Source: an uncultured Clostridia bacterium (GTDB taxonomy: Bacteria; Bacillota; Clostridia; TANB77; CAG-508). From it: a stretch of 38,413 bases of DNA. The number at the start of each line of letters is the position of its first letter. Position 1 is the stretch's first letter. This document shows, piece after piece, positions 1 through 7,833 of the stretch. The stretch is taken from the NCBI GenBank assembly GCA_934148985.1, contig CAKPDO010000012.1:1-38413 (forward strand). The letters are read 5' to 3'. The notes beneath the pieces were generated by a model. The model did not search any database and was not told the origin of the DNA. It saw only the letters and a program-made list of their open reading frames with translations. Both the position numbers and the translations under genes were made by a program.

Positions 1-175
1 CACCGGCTGAAAGCCCTTTTAGAAAACAGACTATAACCGAAACACATTGGAGCAATAGTTAAAAGAGGAAAGATTTTAACGGTAAAACTTTCAAGCTTGG
101 GTGGTACCGCGGATATAATATATAAATTATTATTCGTCCCTGCATTAATTAGCAGAGGGCGAATTTTGTTTTGTC
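1..175 (+). promoter_or_regulatory. T-box riboswitch leader of the aspS-gatCAB operon (5' end outside the window)
   Basis: The T-box core GGGTGGTACCGCGG lies at 99-112. A terminator hairpin follows, with arms 132-143 and 152-164 and then a T-rich run. T-boxes sense uncharged tRNA: the acceptor end pairs with the UGGN bulge and prevents termination. Here the bulge is UGGU, which pairs with an A73 discriminator or by wobble with the G73 expected of tRNA-Asp or tRNA-Asn. The distal part of Stem I is visible at 1-53; CGAAACAC at 38-45 may hold the specifier and contains an AAC (Asn) triplet, but I cannot fold it with confidence. The leader sits directly upstream of aspS and probably controls the whole transamidation operon. 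Confidence 0.88.
132..175 (+). terminator. T-box intrinsic terminator
   Basis: Arms ATTCGTCCCTGC (132-143) and GCAGAGGGCGAAT (152-164) pair with one bulged A and one G.T pair, leaving an 8-base loop, followed by ATTTTGTTTTG. It is mutually exclusive with the antiterminator that uses the T-box core upstream. Confidence 0.8.
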
Positions 176-222
176 AAAAATCTCTGCTATTAAAAAAACT
201 AAGTTTAAAGGAGAGAGGCCAA

Positions 223-1971
223 ATGAGCAAATTTAGAACACACACCTGCAATGAAATATCATTAAATGATGTAGGAAAGAAAGTAAGAATAGCAGGATTT
301 GTAGAAACAATAAGAGATTTAGGAGGATTAGTTTTTCTAGATATTAGAGATATGTATGGAATAACACAAGTTGTAACATCTATGGATTCACAAGATGTTG
401 ATAAAATATCACACATACCAATCGAATCATCAGTAACAGTGTATGGAACAGTTAGGAAAAGGTCAGAAGAAACAAGAAATCCTAAAATAAAAACTGGAGA
501 AGTTGAAATTTATATTGAAGAAATTGAAGTTTTAGGGAAAAGAACACTTGGCTTGCCATTTGAAGTAAATTCAAATCAAGAGGTAAGAGAAGATGTGAGA
601 TTAAAATATAGATATTTAGACCTAAGAAGTCAAAAGTTACAAAGAAATTTAAAATTACGTGCTGAAGTTTTACAATTTTTAAGATTGCAAATGATAGAGC
701 AAGGATTTTTGGAAGTCCAAACACCAATACTTACGAGTTCGTCACCAGAAGGAGCAAGAGATTACTTGGTGCCAAGTAGATTACATCCAGGAAAATTTTA
801 TGCACTTCCACAAGCACCACAACAATTTAAACAATTGCTTATGGTATCAGGAATAGATAAGTATTTTCAAATTGCACCATGCTTCCGTGACGAAGATGCA
901 AGAGCTGATAGAGCGCCAGGGGAATTTTACCAATTAGATATGGAAATGAGCTTTGCAAGTCAAGAAGATGTATTTCAGGTGATAGAACCTGTAATGTATA
1001 ACACATTTAAAAAGTTTTCAGACAAGAAAATTGCAAAATACCCATTTCCAAGAATTACGTATAAAGACGCAATGCTAAAATATGGTTCAGATAAGCCAGA
1101 TTTAAGAAATCCTTTATATATAATAGATTTATCTGAATTCTTTAATAAATGTACATTTAAGCCATTTATAGGTAGAACAGTTAGAGCAATAAAAATAAGT
1201 GGGCATATGTCAAAAGGTTTCCATGAAAAAATGCTAGATTTTGCAATGAAGATAGGAATGAAAGGACTCGGATACTTAGAAGTTCAAGATGATTTGAGTT
1301 TTAAAGGTCCAATTGATAAATTTATACCAGAAGAACTAAAAAAAGAGCTAATAAGCTTGGCAAAATTGGAAAAAAATGATACAATATTCTTCGTAGCAGA
1401 TAGTGAAAAAAGAGCTACAGAACTAGCAGGTCAAATAAGAACAGAACTAGGAAAAAGATTGGGATTAATTGATGAAAATGTATTCCAATTTGCATGGATA
1501 ATAGATTTTCCAATGTTTGAATTAGATGACCACGATAAATTAGCATTTAGTCATAACCCATTTTCAATGCCACAAGGAGGACTTGACGCACTAGAACATC
1601 AAAATCCATTAGATATTTTAGCATATCAATATGATATAGTATGCAATGGAATTGAATTATCATCAGGAGCAGTAAGAAATCATGATATTGAAATAATGCT
1701 GAAAGCCTTTAGTATGGCAGGATACACCGAAGAAGAAGTAAAAACAAAATTCGGAGCTTTATATACAGCTTTCCAATTTGGTGCACCACCACATGCAGGT
1801 ATTGCACCTGGAATTGATAGAATGCTCATGCTTCTTACAGATTCAGAAACAATAAGGGAAGTAATTGCTTTCCCATTAAATAGTAAGGCAGAAGATTTAA
1901 TGATGGGAGCACCTGGAAATGTTAAGAGAGAACAGTTGAGAGATGTACACATAGAAATTTTGAAAAAATAA
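223..1971 (+). CDS. aspS: Aspartate--tRNA ligase
   Basis: Class II aminoacyl-tRNA synthetase that charges tRNA with aspartate in the cytoplasm; 582 residues, normal for the bacterial type. An N-terminal OB-fold anticodon-binding domain covers about residues 1-105, followed by the class II catalytic core. Motif 2 begins at FRDEDARADR (Arg222) and motif 3 is GIAPGIDRML (Arg533). The reading frame is open further upstream through the T-box, but ATG 223 follows AAAGGAGAG and starts the conserved N-terminus MSKFRTHTC. Leu in RDLGGL, where non-discriminating enzymes such as that of Pseudomonas have His, hints at a discriminating enzyme; the adjacent gatCAB would fit either type. Motif 2 continues APGEFYQLD rather than the usual QPEFTQLD. 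Confidence 0.97.
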   Translation: MSKFRTHTCNEISLNDVGKKVRIAGFVETIRDLGGLVFLDIRDMYGITQVVTSMDSQDVDKISHIPIESSVTVYGTVRKRSEETRNPKIKTGEVEIYIEEIEVLGKRTLGLPFEVNSNQEVREDVRLKYRYLDLRSQKLQRNLKLRAEVLQFLRLQMIEQGFLEVQTPILTSSSPEGARDYLVPSRLHPGKFYALPQAPQQFKQLLMVSGIDKYFQIAPCFRDEDARADRAPGEFYQLDMEMSFASQEDVFQVIEPVMYNTFKKFSDKKIAKYPFPRITYKDAMLKYGSDKPDLRNPLYIIDLSEFFNKCTFKPFIGRTVRAIKISGHMSKGFHEKMLDFAMKIGMKGLGYLEVQDDLSFKGPIDKFIPEELKKELISLAKLEKNDTIFFVADSEKRATELAGQIRTELGKRLGLIDENVFQFAWIIDFPMFELDDHDKLAFSHNPFSMPQGGLDALEHQNPLDILAYQYDIVCNGIELSSGAVRNHDIEIMLKAFSMAGYTEEEVKTKFGALYTAFQFGAPPHAGIAPGIDRMLMLLTDSETIREVIAFPLNSKAEDLMMGAPGNVKREQLRDVHIEILKK

Positions 1972-1997
1972 ATAATATAAATTAGGAGGAATTCGAA

Positions 1998-2285
1998 ATG
2001 ACGGTTAGTAAAAAAGAACTTTTGCATATTGCAAATCTTGCACAATTAACTTTGAAAGATGATGAAATTGACAATTATTTAGCAAATTTACAAGATATTT
2101 TAAATTTTGCAGAAGTTGTAAATAACGCTCCAGTTGATGATTTAGATATCACAATAGGAGCAAATGAAGCTAAAAATAGATTTAGAAAAGATGAAATTAA
2201 GGTATTTGAAGATAATGAAGCGTTACTTGCTAATGCTCCTTCTAAAGAGATGAATATGTTTAAGATACCTAAAGTTATAAATTAA
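1998..2285 (+). CDS. gatC: Asp/Glu-tRNA amidotransferase subunit C
   Basis: Small linker subunit of the GatCAB amidotransferase, which converts Glu-tRNA(Gln) or Asp-tRNA(Asn) to the amide form. It wraps around GatA and stabilises the complex. The 95 residues match the family in length, with the typical start (HIANLAQLTL) and the PVDDLDITIGANEAKNRFRKD stretch that begins near residue 45. The ATG has a strong site, TAGGAGGAATTC, and lies 26 bases after aspS, so they are cotranscribed. It is followed by a long inverted repeat before gatA. Confidence 0.95.
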   Translation: MTVSKKELLHIANLAQLTLKDDEIDNYLANLQDILNFAEVVNNAPVDDLDITIGANEAKNRFRKDEIKVFEDNEALLANAPSKEMNMFKIPKVIN

Positions 2286-2291
2286 GGCACA

Positions 2292-2378
2292 TTTGGCACA
2301 TTTGGACCGGTTCTTTTTGTGTCAAATTAATTAAAAAATGAAAATTGGCACAAAAAGAACCGGTCCAAATGTGCCAAA
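2292..2378. repeat. Inverted pair of the GAACCGGTCC repeat in the gatC-gatA gap
   Basis: Bases 2292-2321 are the exact reverse complement of 2349-2378 (30 bp, no mismatch). The RNA stem can extend four more pairs through a U.G pair at 2322/2348, leaving a short AT-rich loop. The arm contains the core AAGAACCGGTCC and ends in TGTGCC. A further partial copy, GGCACATTT, lies just before the left arm at 2286-2294. The right arm ends 8 bases before the gatA Shine-Dalgarno (AAGGAGGT, 2387-2394). There is no T-run after it, so it is not a standard terminator; as RNA it would be a very stable hairpin inside the operon. Confidence 0.9.
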
Positions 2379-2399
2379 AAAGAGCAAGGAGGTAAAACA

Positions 2400-3869
2400 A
2401 TGAATATAACAGAACTAACAGTTCACGAATTACAACAAAAACTAAAAAGCAAAGAGCTAACCATAAAAGAAATAATGGAAAGCTATTGTGAAAGAATAAA
2501 TGAAAAAGAGTCGGAAGTAGAAGCTTTTGTAACAACATACTTAGAAGAAGCAAAAGCCGAAGCTCAAAAAGTACAAGAAAAGCTAGATAATGGCGAAAGT
2601 TTGGGAGAATATGCTGGAATTCCTATAGGAATAAAGGATAATTTGTGTATGAAAGGAACAAAAACAACTTGTTCTTCGAAAATGCTAGAAAACTTTGTTT
2701 CTCCATATGATGCAACAGTTATAGAAAAATTAAAAGATGAAAATATAATATCACTTGGAAAATTAAACATGGATGAATTTGCAATGGGAAGCTCAACAGA
2801 GAGTTCATATTTCAAAAAAACAAAAAATCCATGGAATTTAAACAAAGTACCAGGAGGTTCATCAGGAGGGTCAGCAGCAGCTGTTGCAGCTAATATGGTT
2901 CCTTGGGCATTAGGTTCAGACACTGGTGGAAGTATCCGTCAACCAGCTTCTTTATGTGGAGTTGTAGGATTAAAGCCAACTTATGGACTAGTTTCAAGAT
3001 ATGGATTAGTTGCATTTGCGTCAAGCTTAGACCAAATAGGTCCTATAACTAAAGATGTTAGAGATAGTGCTATGCTTTTGAGTTTAATTGCAGGACATGA
3101 TGAAAAAGATACAACATCAGAGCCAATTGAGAAAAAAGATTATACAAAGGCTTTAAAAAATGATGTAAAAGGTTTAAAAATAGGTGTGCCAGCAGAATTT
3201 TTTGGCGAAGGTATAAATGAAGAAGTAAAAAAAGAACTTACAAAGGCAATTGAAACTTACAAAGAATTAGGAGCTGAAATTGAGGAATTTTCATTAGATG
3301 TTGCAAAATATGCATTGGCAACATATTATATAATCGCTTGTGCAGAAGCTAGTTCAAACTTGGGCAGATTTGATGGAATAAGATATGGTTATAGAACTCC
3401 AGAATATTCTAATTTAAAAGAAATCTATAAAAAGTCAAGAAGTGAAGGATTTGGCCCAGAGGTTAAAAGAAGAATTATTCTTGGAACTTATGTACTGTCA
3501 TCAGGTTATTATGATGCATACTACAAAAAGGCTCAACAAGTTCGTACTCTTGTATCAAACGAGTTTAGCAAAGCCTTTGAAAAATATGATGTAATTTTAA
3601 CTCCAACATCACCAGTTACAGCTTTTAATATTGGAGAAAAATCAAACAATCCATTAGAAATGTATTTAGCAGATATTTGTACTGTTTCTGTAAACATTGC
3701 AGGTGTTCCAGCTATTTCAATTCCTTGTGGTGTCGATAGCAATGGTTTACCTATTGGTATGCAATTAATTGGTAACAAGTTTGAAGAAGAAAAGATTTTA
3801 AATGCAGCTTATACTTTTGAACAAAAAGTTAAATTTAGAGAAAATTTTAAACCAGAATTTATAAAATAA
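2400..3869 (+). CDS. gatA: Asp/Glu-tRNA amidotransferase subunit A
   Basis: Amidase subunit of GatCAB: releases ammonia from glutamine and passes it to the GatB active site. It belongs to the amidase signature family; 489 residues, full length. The Ser-cisSer-Lys catalytic triad is intact: Lys79 in GIKDN, Ser154 in PGGSSGGS and Ser178 in SDTGGSIRQP, the same numbering as in Staphylococcus aureus GatA. Start ATG 2400 follows AAGGAGGT at good spacing. It lies between gatC and gatB, each gap carrying copies of the same GAACCGGTCC repeat. Confidence 0.97.
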   Translation: MNITELTVHELQQKLKSKELTIKEIMESYCERINEKESEVEAFVTTYLEEAKAEAQKVQEKLDNGESLGEYAGIPIGIKDNLCMKGTKTTCSSKMLENFVSPYDATVIEKLKDENIISLGKLNMDEFAMGSSTESSYFKKTKNPWNLNKVPGGSSGGSAAAVAANMVPWALGSDTGGSIRQPASLCGVVGLKPTYGLVSRYGLVAFASSLDQIGPITKDVRDSAMLLSLIAGHDEKDTTSEPIEKKDYTKALKNDVKGLKIGVPAEFFGEGINEEVKKELTKAIETYKELGAEIEEFSLDVAKYALATYYIIACAEASSNLGRFDGIRYGYRTPEYSNLKEIYKKSRSEGFGPEVKRRIILGTYVLSSGYYDAYYKKAQQVRTLVSNEFSKAFEKYDVILTPTSPVTAFNIGEKSNNPLEMYLADICTVSVNIAGVPAISIPCGVDSNGLPIGMQLIGNKFEEEKILNAAYTFEQKVKFRENFKPEFIK

Positions 3870-3900
3870 AATTGAGAGACAAACTTTTTTGTGCTTTTGC

Positions 3901-3991
3901 CACAAAAAGAACCGGTCCCAATGTGCCAAGTCACAAAAAGAACCGGTCCCAATGTGCCAAGTCACAAAAAGAACCGGTCCCAATGTGCCAA
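3901..3991 (+). repeat. Three tandem 31-bp copies of the GAACCGGTCC repeat before gatB
   Basis: Copies start at 3901, 3932 and 3963, all in the same orientation and essentially identical: CACAAAAAGAACCGGTCCC followed by AATGTGCCAA. A partial complementary piece, TTTTGTGC, is at 3887-3894. The period of 31 is not a multiple of three, so any translation changes frame from copy to copy. The array ends 10 bases before the gatB Shine-Dalgarno (AGGAGG, 4001-4006). The sequence matches the right arm of the inverted pair between gatC and gatA, except CCC for CC. Confidence 0.95.
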
Positions 3992-4014
3992 TATGGCAAA
4001 AGGAGGAAACAAAA

Positions 4015-5457
4015 ATGTCAAGAGAAGACTATGAAGTAGTAATAGGACTAGAAGTACATGCAGAATTATCAACAAAAACAAAAATATTCTGTTCATGTCC
4101 AACATCATTTGGTGCTAGCCCAAATACACATACATGTCCAATATGTATGGCAATGCCAGGAACACTACCTGTTTTAAATGAAAAAGTTGTAGAGTATGCT
4201 GTAAAAGCTGGTTTAGCTACAAATTGTGAAATATCAAGAAATAGCAAAAATGATAGAAAAAATTATTATTATCCAGATTTACCAAAATCTTATCAAATTT
4301 CACAATTTGACAAACCACTTTGTGAGCATGGATATGTTGAAATAGAGGATAAAGATGGAAATAAGAAAAAAATAAGATTGCTTAGAATACATATAGAAGA
4401 AGATGCAGGAAAATTAAACCATGATGATTTTGGAGGAGGAAGCTTGGTTGACCTAAATAGAGCGGGTGTTCCTTTAATAGAAATGGTTTCTGAACCTGAT
4501 TTATCTTCACCAGAAGAAGTTGATAAATATCTTAAAAAATTAAAATCAATTTTGGAATATATAGAAGTTTCAGATTGTAAAATGCAAGAAGGTTCTTTGA
4601 GAGCTGATGTCAATGTATCTGTTAAAAAGAAAACAGATACAAAGCTTGGAACACGTACAGAAATGAAAAATATGAATTCATTTAGAAGCATAACAAGAGC
4701 AATTGAATATGAGGTAGAAAGACAGATTGATGTCTTAGAAGATGGTGGAGTAATTGAGCAAGAAACTTTAAGATGGGATGATGTTTCTGGTAAAACTTTC
4801 CCAATGAGAGATAAGGAGGATGCTCAAGATTACAGATATTTCCCAGACCCAGATTTGGTTGCAATTAAGTTGTCTGATGAATATATAGAGAATGTAAAAA
4901 AGAATTTACCAGAATTACCTGAAAGTAGATATGAAAGATATAGAAATGAGTATAAGATGTCTGAAAAAGATGCTGGGATAATTGTTTCTTCTAAATATTT
5001 ATCAAATTTATTTGAAGAAGCAAGTAAAATTTGTGGTAACCACAAAGCAGTTAGCAATTGGATAATTTCTGATATTTCTAGAATTTTAAATGAAAAAGAA
5101 ATGGAACCAGTAGAAATTCCATTTACTGCAAATGAGCTTGCAAATTTAGTAATTTTAATAGATAAAGGAACAATAAGTTCAAGTATTGCTAAGAAAGTTC
5201 TTGAAGAAATGTTTGAAAATCCAAGAGAACCTGAAGACATTATAAAAGAAAAAGGTTGGATACAAATTTCTGATGAAGGAGCAATTAAAGAGATTGTTTT
5301 AAAAGTTTTAGAAAATAACCCACAATCTGTAGCTGATTTTAAAGCTGGAAAAGACAGAGCTTTAGGATTTTTAGTTGGACAAGCTATGAAAGAAACTAAA
5401 GGAAAAGCAAATCCACAAATGTTAAATAAAATGTTTGCTGAAGAAATGAATAAGTAA
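4015..5457 (+). CDS. gatB: Asp/Glu-tRNA amidotransferase subunit B
   Basis: Kinase/transferase subunit of GatCAB; activates the tRNA-bound carboxylate with ATP and transfers ammonia from GatA. It has 480 residues. The N-terminus carries GLEVHAEL and the zinc-binding cysteines Cys26, Cys28, Cys41 and Cys44 in CSCP..CPIC; the tRNA-binding YqeY-like tail ends the protein with the typical NPQ(M)LNKMFAEEM. ATG 4015 follows AGGAGGAAAC. The frame is open 126 bases further upstream through the tandem repeats, and an automatic caller could wrongly add 42 repeat-encoded residues. Confidence 0.97.
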   Translation: MSREDYEVVIGLEVHAELSTKTKIFCSCPTSFGASPNTHTCPICMAMPGTLPVLNEKVVEYAVKAGLATNCEISRNSKNDRKNYYYPDLPKSYQISQFDKPLCEHGYVEIEDKDGNKKKIRLLRIHIEEDAGKLNHDDFGGGSLVDLNRAGVPLIEMVSEPDLSSPEEVDKYLKKLKSILEYIEVSDCKMQEGSLRADVNVSVKKKTDTKLGTRTEMKNMNSFRSITRAIEYEVERQIDVLEDGGVIEQETLRWDDVSGKTFPMRDKEDAQDYRYFPDPDLVAIKLSDEYIENVKKNLPELPESRYERYRNEYKMSEKDAGIIVSSKYLSNLFEEASKICGNHKAVSNWIISDISRILNEKEMEPVEIPFTANELANLVILIDKGTISSSIAKKVLEEMFENPREPEDIIKEKGWIQISDEGAIKEIVLKVLENNPQSVADFKAGKDRALGFLVGQAMKETKGKANPQMLNKMFAEEMNK

Positions 5458-5482
5458 AAATGTAGCAAATGGAGGAAATAAA

Positions 5483-5980
5483 ATGGGAGAAATGAAAAAG
5501 CTAGGAAAATGGATACTAATAGCAATTGTATTTTACCTATTTACAATGTTATTAACATATGTAGGTTTTAATTCAGCATATAGAAATATAGACTCAAAAT
5601 ACAATATACCTGAACAAATCAAAATAGATATAGCCCAAACAACAAAGGTTAATGGTAGGATTTTTGGAGAAGTGACAAGTACCGAAGATAATGATTTAAA
5701 TGGAAAATATATCGAAATTCAAATATATAATAAAAAAGATGAAATTATAGGAATAAAGTATTTGAAAATAGAAGATACGAACATAAATGAACCTAAAAAA
5801 TTTGTTGCATATTTTAATTTGGAAAATGTAGCATCTTATTCTGTTGATATTGTTGATGATAGTGAGGAATTACAAGAAAGAATAAAATCTGTTACAGAGA
5901 TATTCAAAGATGTATTTACAGATAAAGAAATTGCAAAAAGCTTAGTTTGGGCTTTCGTTTTATGGGGAATATTTTTTTAA
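5483..5980 (+). CDS. Small membrane protein of unknown function
   Basis: I do not recognise this 165-residue protein. It has an N-terminal membrane segment (about residues 10-30, KWILIAIVFYLFTMLLTYVG), a soluble charged middle that looks beta-rich (about 35-130), and a second hydrophobic stretch at the extreme C-terminus (about 150-165, ending WGIFF). It follows gatB by 25 bases with a clear GGAGGAAATAAA site, so it is probably the last gene of the aspS-gatCAB transcript. A copy of the GAACCGGTCC hairpin lies just after it. No enzymatic motif is visible. Confidence 0.8.
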   Translation: MGEMKKLGKWILIAIVFYLFTMLLTYVGFNSAYRNIDSKYNIPEQIKIDIAQTTKVNGRIFGEVTSTEDNDLNGKYIEIQIYNKKDEIIGIKYLKIEDTNINEPKKFVAYFNLENVASYSVDIVDDSEELQERIKSVTEIFKDVFTDKEIAKSLVWAFVLWGIFF

Positions 5981-6020
5981 AAAGAGAAGAACAAAAAAGA
6001 GAAAAGGTACCGGAACCTCA

Positions 6021-6067
6021 TTGGGACCGGTTCTTTTGTGCCTAGACCACAAAAGAACCGGTTCCAA
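6021..6067. repeat. Inverted pair of the GAACCGGTCC repeat after the gat operon
   Basis: Arms 6021-6040 and 6048-6067 form a 20-bp stem with one G.T pair and the 7-base loop CCTAGAC. The core is again GAACCGGT. The flanking bases (GGTACCGGAACC before, AGAACATTGCC after) look like degraded further copies. This is the fourth gap in the first 6 kb to carry the element or part of it, and the only one outside the gat genes. No T-run follows on either side, but it could still mark the end of the operon. Confidence 0.85.
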
Positions 6068-6089
6068 AAGAACATTGCCAATGAATCAA

Positions 6090-6158
6090 TTATTGATTAT
6101 TTTCACTATTATTGCTATTACTATTGTTATTGTTTTTATTCTTTTTACTTTTAGCCAT
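6090..6158 (-). CDS. 22-residue Lys/Asn-rich small protein, possibly forespore-expressed
   Basis: On the minus strand, ATG at 6158 is preceded at 10 bases by CGGAGG (6169-6174) and reads MAKSKKNKNNNNSNSNNSEN, two more residues, then TAA. The strong ribosome binding site and the low-complexity basic/Asn composition resemble minor small spore proteins, but I cannot assign a family. It lies alone between two plus-strand genes. Upstream, GTATG, 17 bases and TATAATA fit the forespore sigma-G pattern, which would suit a spore protein; that part is inference. Confidence 0.55.
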   Translation of the reverse strand: MAKSKKNKNNNNSNSNNSENNQ

Positions 6159-6193
6159 AGTCTAAACACCTCCGTTTAACTAAATTATATAAA

Positions 6194-6222
6194 TATTATA
6201 AACTAAAATAAGAAAAACATAC
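6194..6222 (-). promoter_or_regulatory. Candidate promoter of the 22-residue gene (sigma-G-like)
   Basis: On the minus strand GTATG (6222-6218) is followed after 17 bases by TATAATA (6200-6194). The known sigma-G consensus is GYATR, 17-18 bases, CATAMTA. TATAATA could also be a vegetative -10, but no TTGACA-like -35 lies at the right distance. Confidence 0.4.
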
Positions 6223-6229
6223 GTGAATA

Positions 6230-6258
6230 TTGTAAAAATAAAAAAAATATGCTAATAT
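6230..6258 (+). promoter_or_regulatory. Candidate sigma-A promoter of murD
   Basis: TTGTAA (6230-6235), 17 bases, TAATAT (6253-6258). It lies 58 bases upstream of the murD start and back to back with the minus-strand promoter of the 22-residue gene. The rest of the 5981-6316 gap holds the repeat hairpin and that small gene. Confidence 0.55.
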
Positions 6259-6316
6259 GAACGAAAAGAAAAAATAAACATAAAATAATAGAAAACAAAG
6301 AAAGGGAGTATTAGAA

Positions 6317-7717
6317 TTGGAATACGAAAATCAAAAATTAATAGAATTTGAAAGATACATAGAAAATAAAAAAGTTGCAATAATAGGACTAGGAGTAAGC
6401 AATTTACCATTGATAGACTATTTTCATGAAAAAAAGTCGAATGTAATGGTATTTGATTCTAGAGAGATAGGAGAAATACCAAAAGAAATAATTGATAAAA
6501 TTACAAATTATGCTATGGAAATGTCACTTGGAAAAGGATATTTAAACAAATTACATGGATTTGATTTGATATTACGTAGCCCAAGTTGCTTGCCAACAGT
6601 ACCAGAATTAGAGGCGGAAGCTGAAAAAGATGCGATTGTTACAACAGAAGTTGAACTTCTTATGAAAATGTGTCCAGCTCAAGTGATTGGTATAACTGGA
6701 AGTGATGGAAAAACAACAACTACAACATTAATATCAGAAATTTTAAAAAAAGCAGGATATAAGTGTTTTGTGGGAGGAAATATAGGAACTCCACTATTTA
6801 CAAGACTTCATGAAATTATGCCGGAAGACAAGGTAGTTCTAGAATTAAGTAGTTTCCAATTGATGGGAATGGAGGTAAGTCCAGATATTTCTGTTATAAC
6901 AAATATTACACCAAATCATTTAAATGTACATAAAGATTATCAAGAATATATTGATGCAAAGAAAAATATATTTAAATATCAAAGCAAAGATGGTATAACA
7001 ATTTTAAATTATGATAATGAAATAACTAGAAAGTGTGCATCAGGAGTAAAAGGTAAAGTAATATATTTTAGCAGTAAAGAAAAGCTTGATAATGGATATA
7101 TTGTAGATGATGATGTAATAAAAAAATGTGAAGATAAATTAAGAAAGCATATTGTGTCTACAAAAGAGCTTACAATCAAGGGAAAACACAATTACGAAAA
7201 TATTTGTGCAGCACTTGCAGCAACAGCAAATTTAGTAGACCCAGCAGTAGCCGTTGAAACTATAAAATCTTTCCCAGGAGTAGAACATAGAATAGAATTT
7301 GTTAAAGAAATTAATGGTGTAAAATGGTATAATGATTCGGCAAGTTCAACTCCATCAAGGACAATTTCAGGTCTAAATGCTTTTGACGAAGAAATTGTTT
7401 TAATTGCTGGTGGAGCAGACAAAAATTTAGATTATTCACCTGTTGCTAAGCCAATACTTGATAAAGTTAAAACTTTAATTCTTATGGGGCAAACAGCTGG
7501 AAAGATTTTTGATGCTGTAAAAGAAGAAGCAGAAAAAGAAAATAAAGAAATAAATATTTATATGGTAAACAGCCTAGGGCAAGCCGTAATTTATGCAAAA
7601 CGATATGCTACAGAGGGGCAAGTGGTACTATTTTCACCAGCAAGCACAAGTTTTGATATGTTTAAAAATATGTATGATAGAGGTCATCAATTTAAAGATA
7701 TAGTAAATAAATTGTAA
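6317..7717 (+). CDS. murD: UDP-N-acetylmuramoylalanine--D-glutamate ligase
   Basis: Adds D-glutamate to UDP-MurNAc-L-alanine in cytoplasmic peptidoglycan precursor synthesis. It has 466 residues. The N-terminal Rossmann-like domain starts VAIIGLGVSNLP; the ATP-binding loop is GITGSDGKTTTT with Lys132; the central domain carries NITPNHLNVH, and the C-terminal domain carries NDSASSTPSRT and GGADKNLDYS. The start is TTG at 6317, eight bases after AAAGGGAG, since no ATG is suitably placed. It stands apart from other cell-wall genes, with its own promoter and a strong terminator downstream. Confidence 0.95.
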   Translation: MEYENQKLIEFERYIENKKVAIIGLGVSNLPLIDYFHEKKSNVMVFDSREIGEIPKEIIDKITNYAMEMSLGKGYLNKLHGFDLILRSPSCLPTVPELEAEAEKDAIVTTEVELLMKMCPAQVIGITGSDGKTTTTTLISEILKKAGYKCFVGGNIGTPLFTRLHEIMPEDKVVLELSSFQLMGMEVSPDISVITNITPNHLNVHKDYQEYIDAKKNIFKYQSKDGITILNYDNEITRKCASGVKGKVIYFSSKEKLDNGYIVDDDVIKKCEDKLRKHIVSTKELTIKGKHNYENICAALAATANLVDPAVAVETIKSFPGVEHRIEFVKEINGVKWYNDSASSTPSRTISGLNAFDEEIVLIAGGADKNLDYSPVAKPILDKVKTLILMGQTAGKIFDAVKEEAEKENKEINIYMVNSLGQAVIYAKRYATEGQVVLFSPASTSFDMFKNMYDRGHQFKDIVNKL

Positions 7718-7762
7718 CCAAAAAATCTCATTTGAATAAAATATACCAAATTGAGATTTCCA

Positions 7763-7806
7763 AAAAAAAGCATCTTTGGAAAAAAATTCTTAAAGATGCT
7801 TTTTTT
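7763..7806 (+). terminator. Rho-independent terminator after murD
   Basis: Arms 7763-7777 and 7792-7806 contain AGCATCTTT and AAAGATGCT around a 14-base loop, followed by a T-run. A weaker hairpin (AATCTCA / TGAGATT) lies just before it. Confidence 0.85.
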
Positions 7807-7833
7807 ATTGGAATTTTTAAGGAGGTAGAAAGC

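Noticed and set aside
2292..3991. CRISPR array
   Set aside because: The repeat units are adjacent or inverted, with no unique spacers of constant length and no cas genes.
3889..4014. Protein-coding role for the tandem repeats before gatB
   Set aside because: The 31-base period shifts frame each copy, and the gatB Shine-Dalgarno lies after the array.
6021..6067. Repeat hairpin as terminator of the gat operon
   Set aside because: There is no T-run after the stem on either strand.
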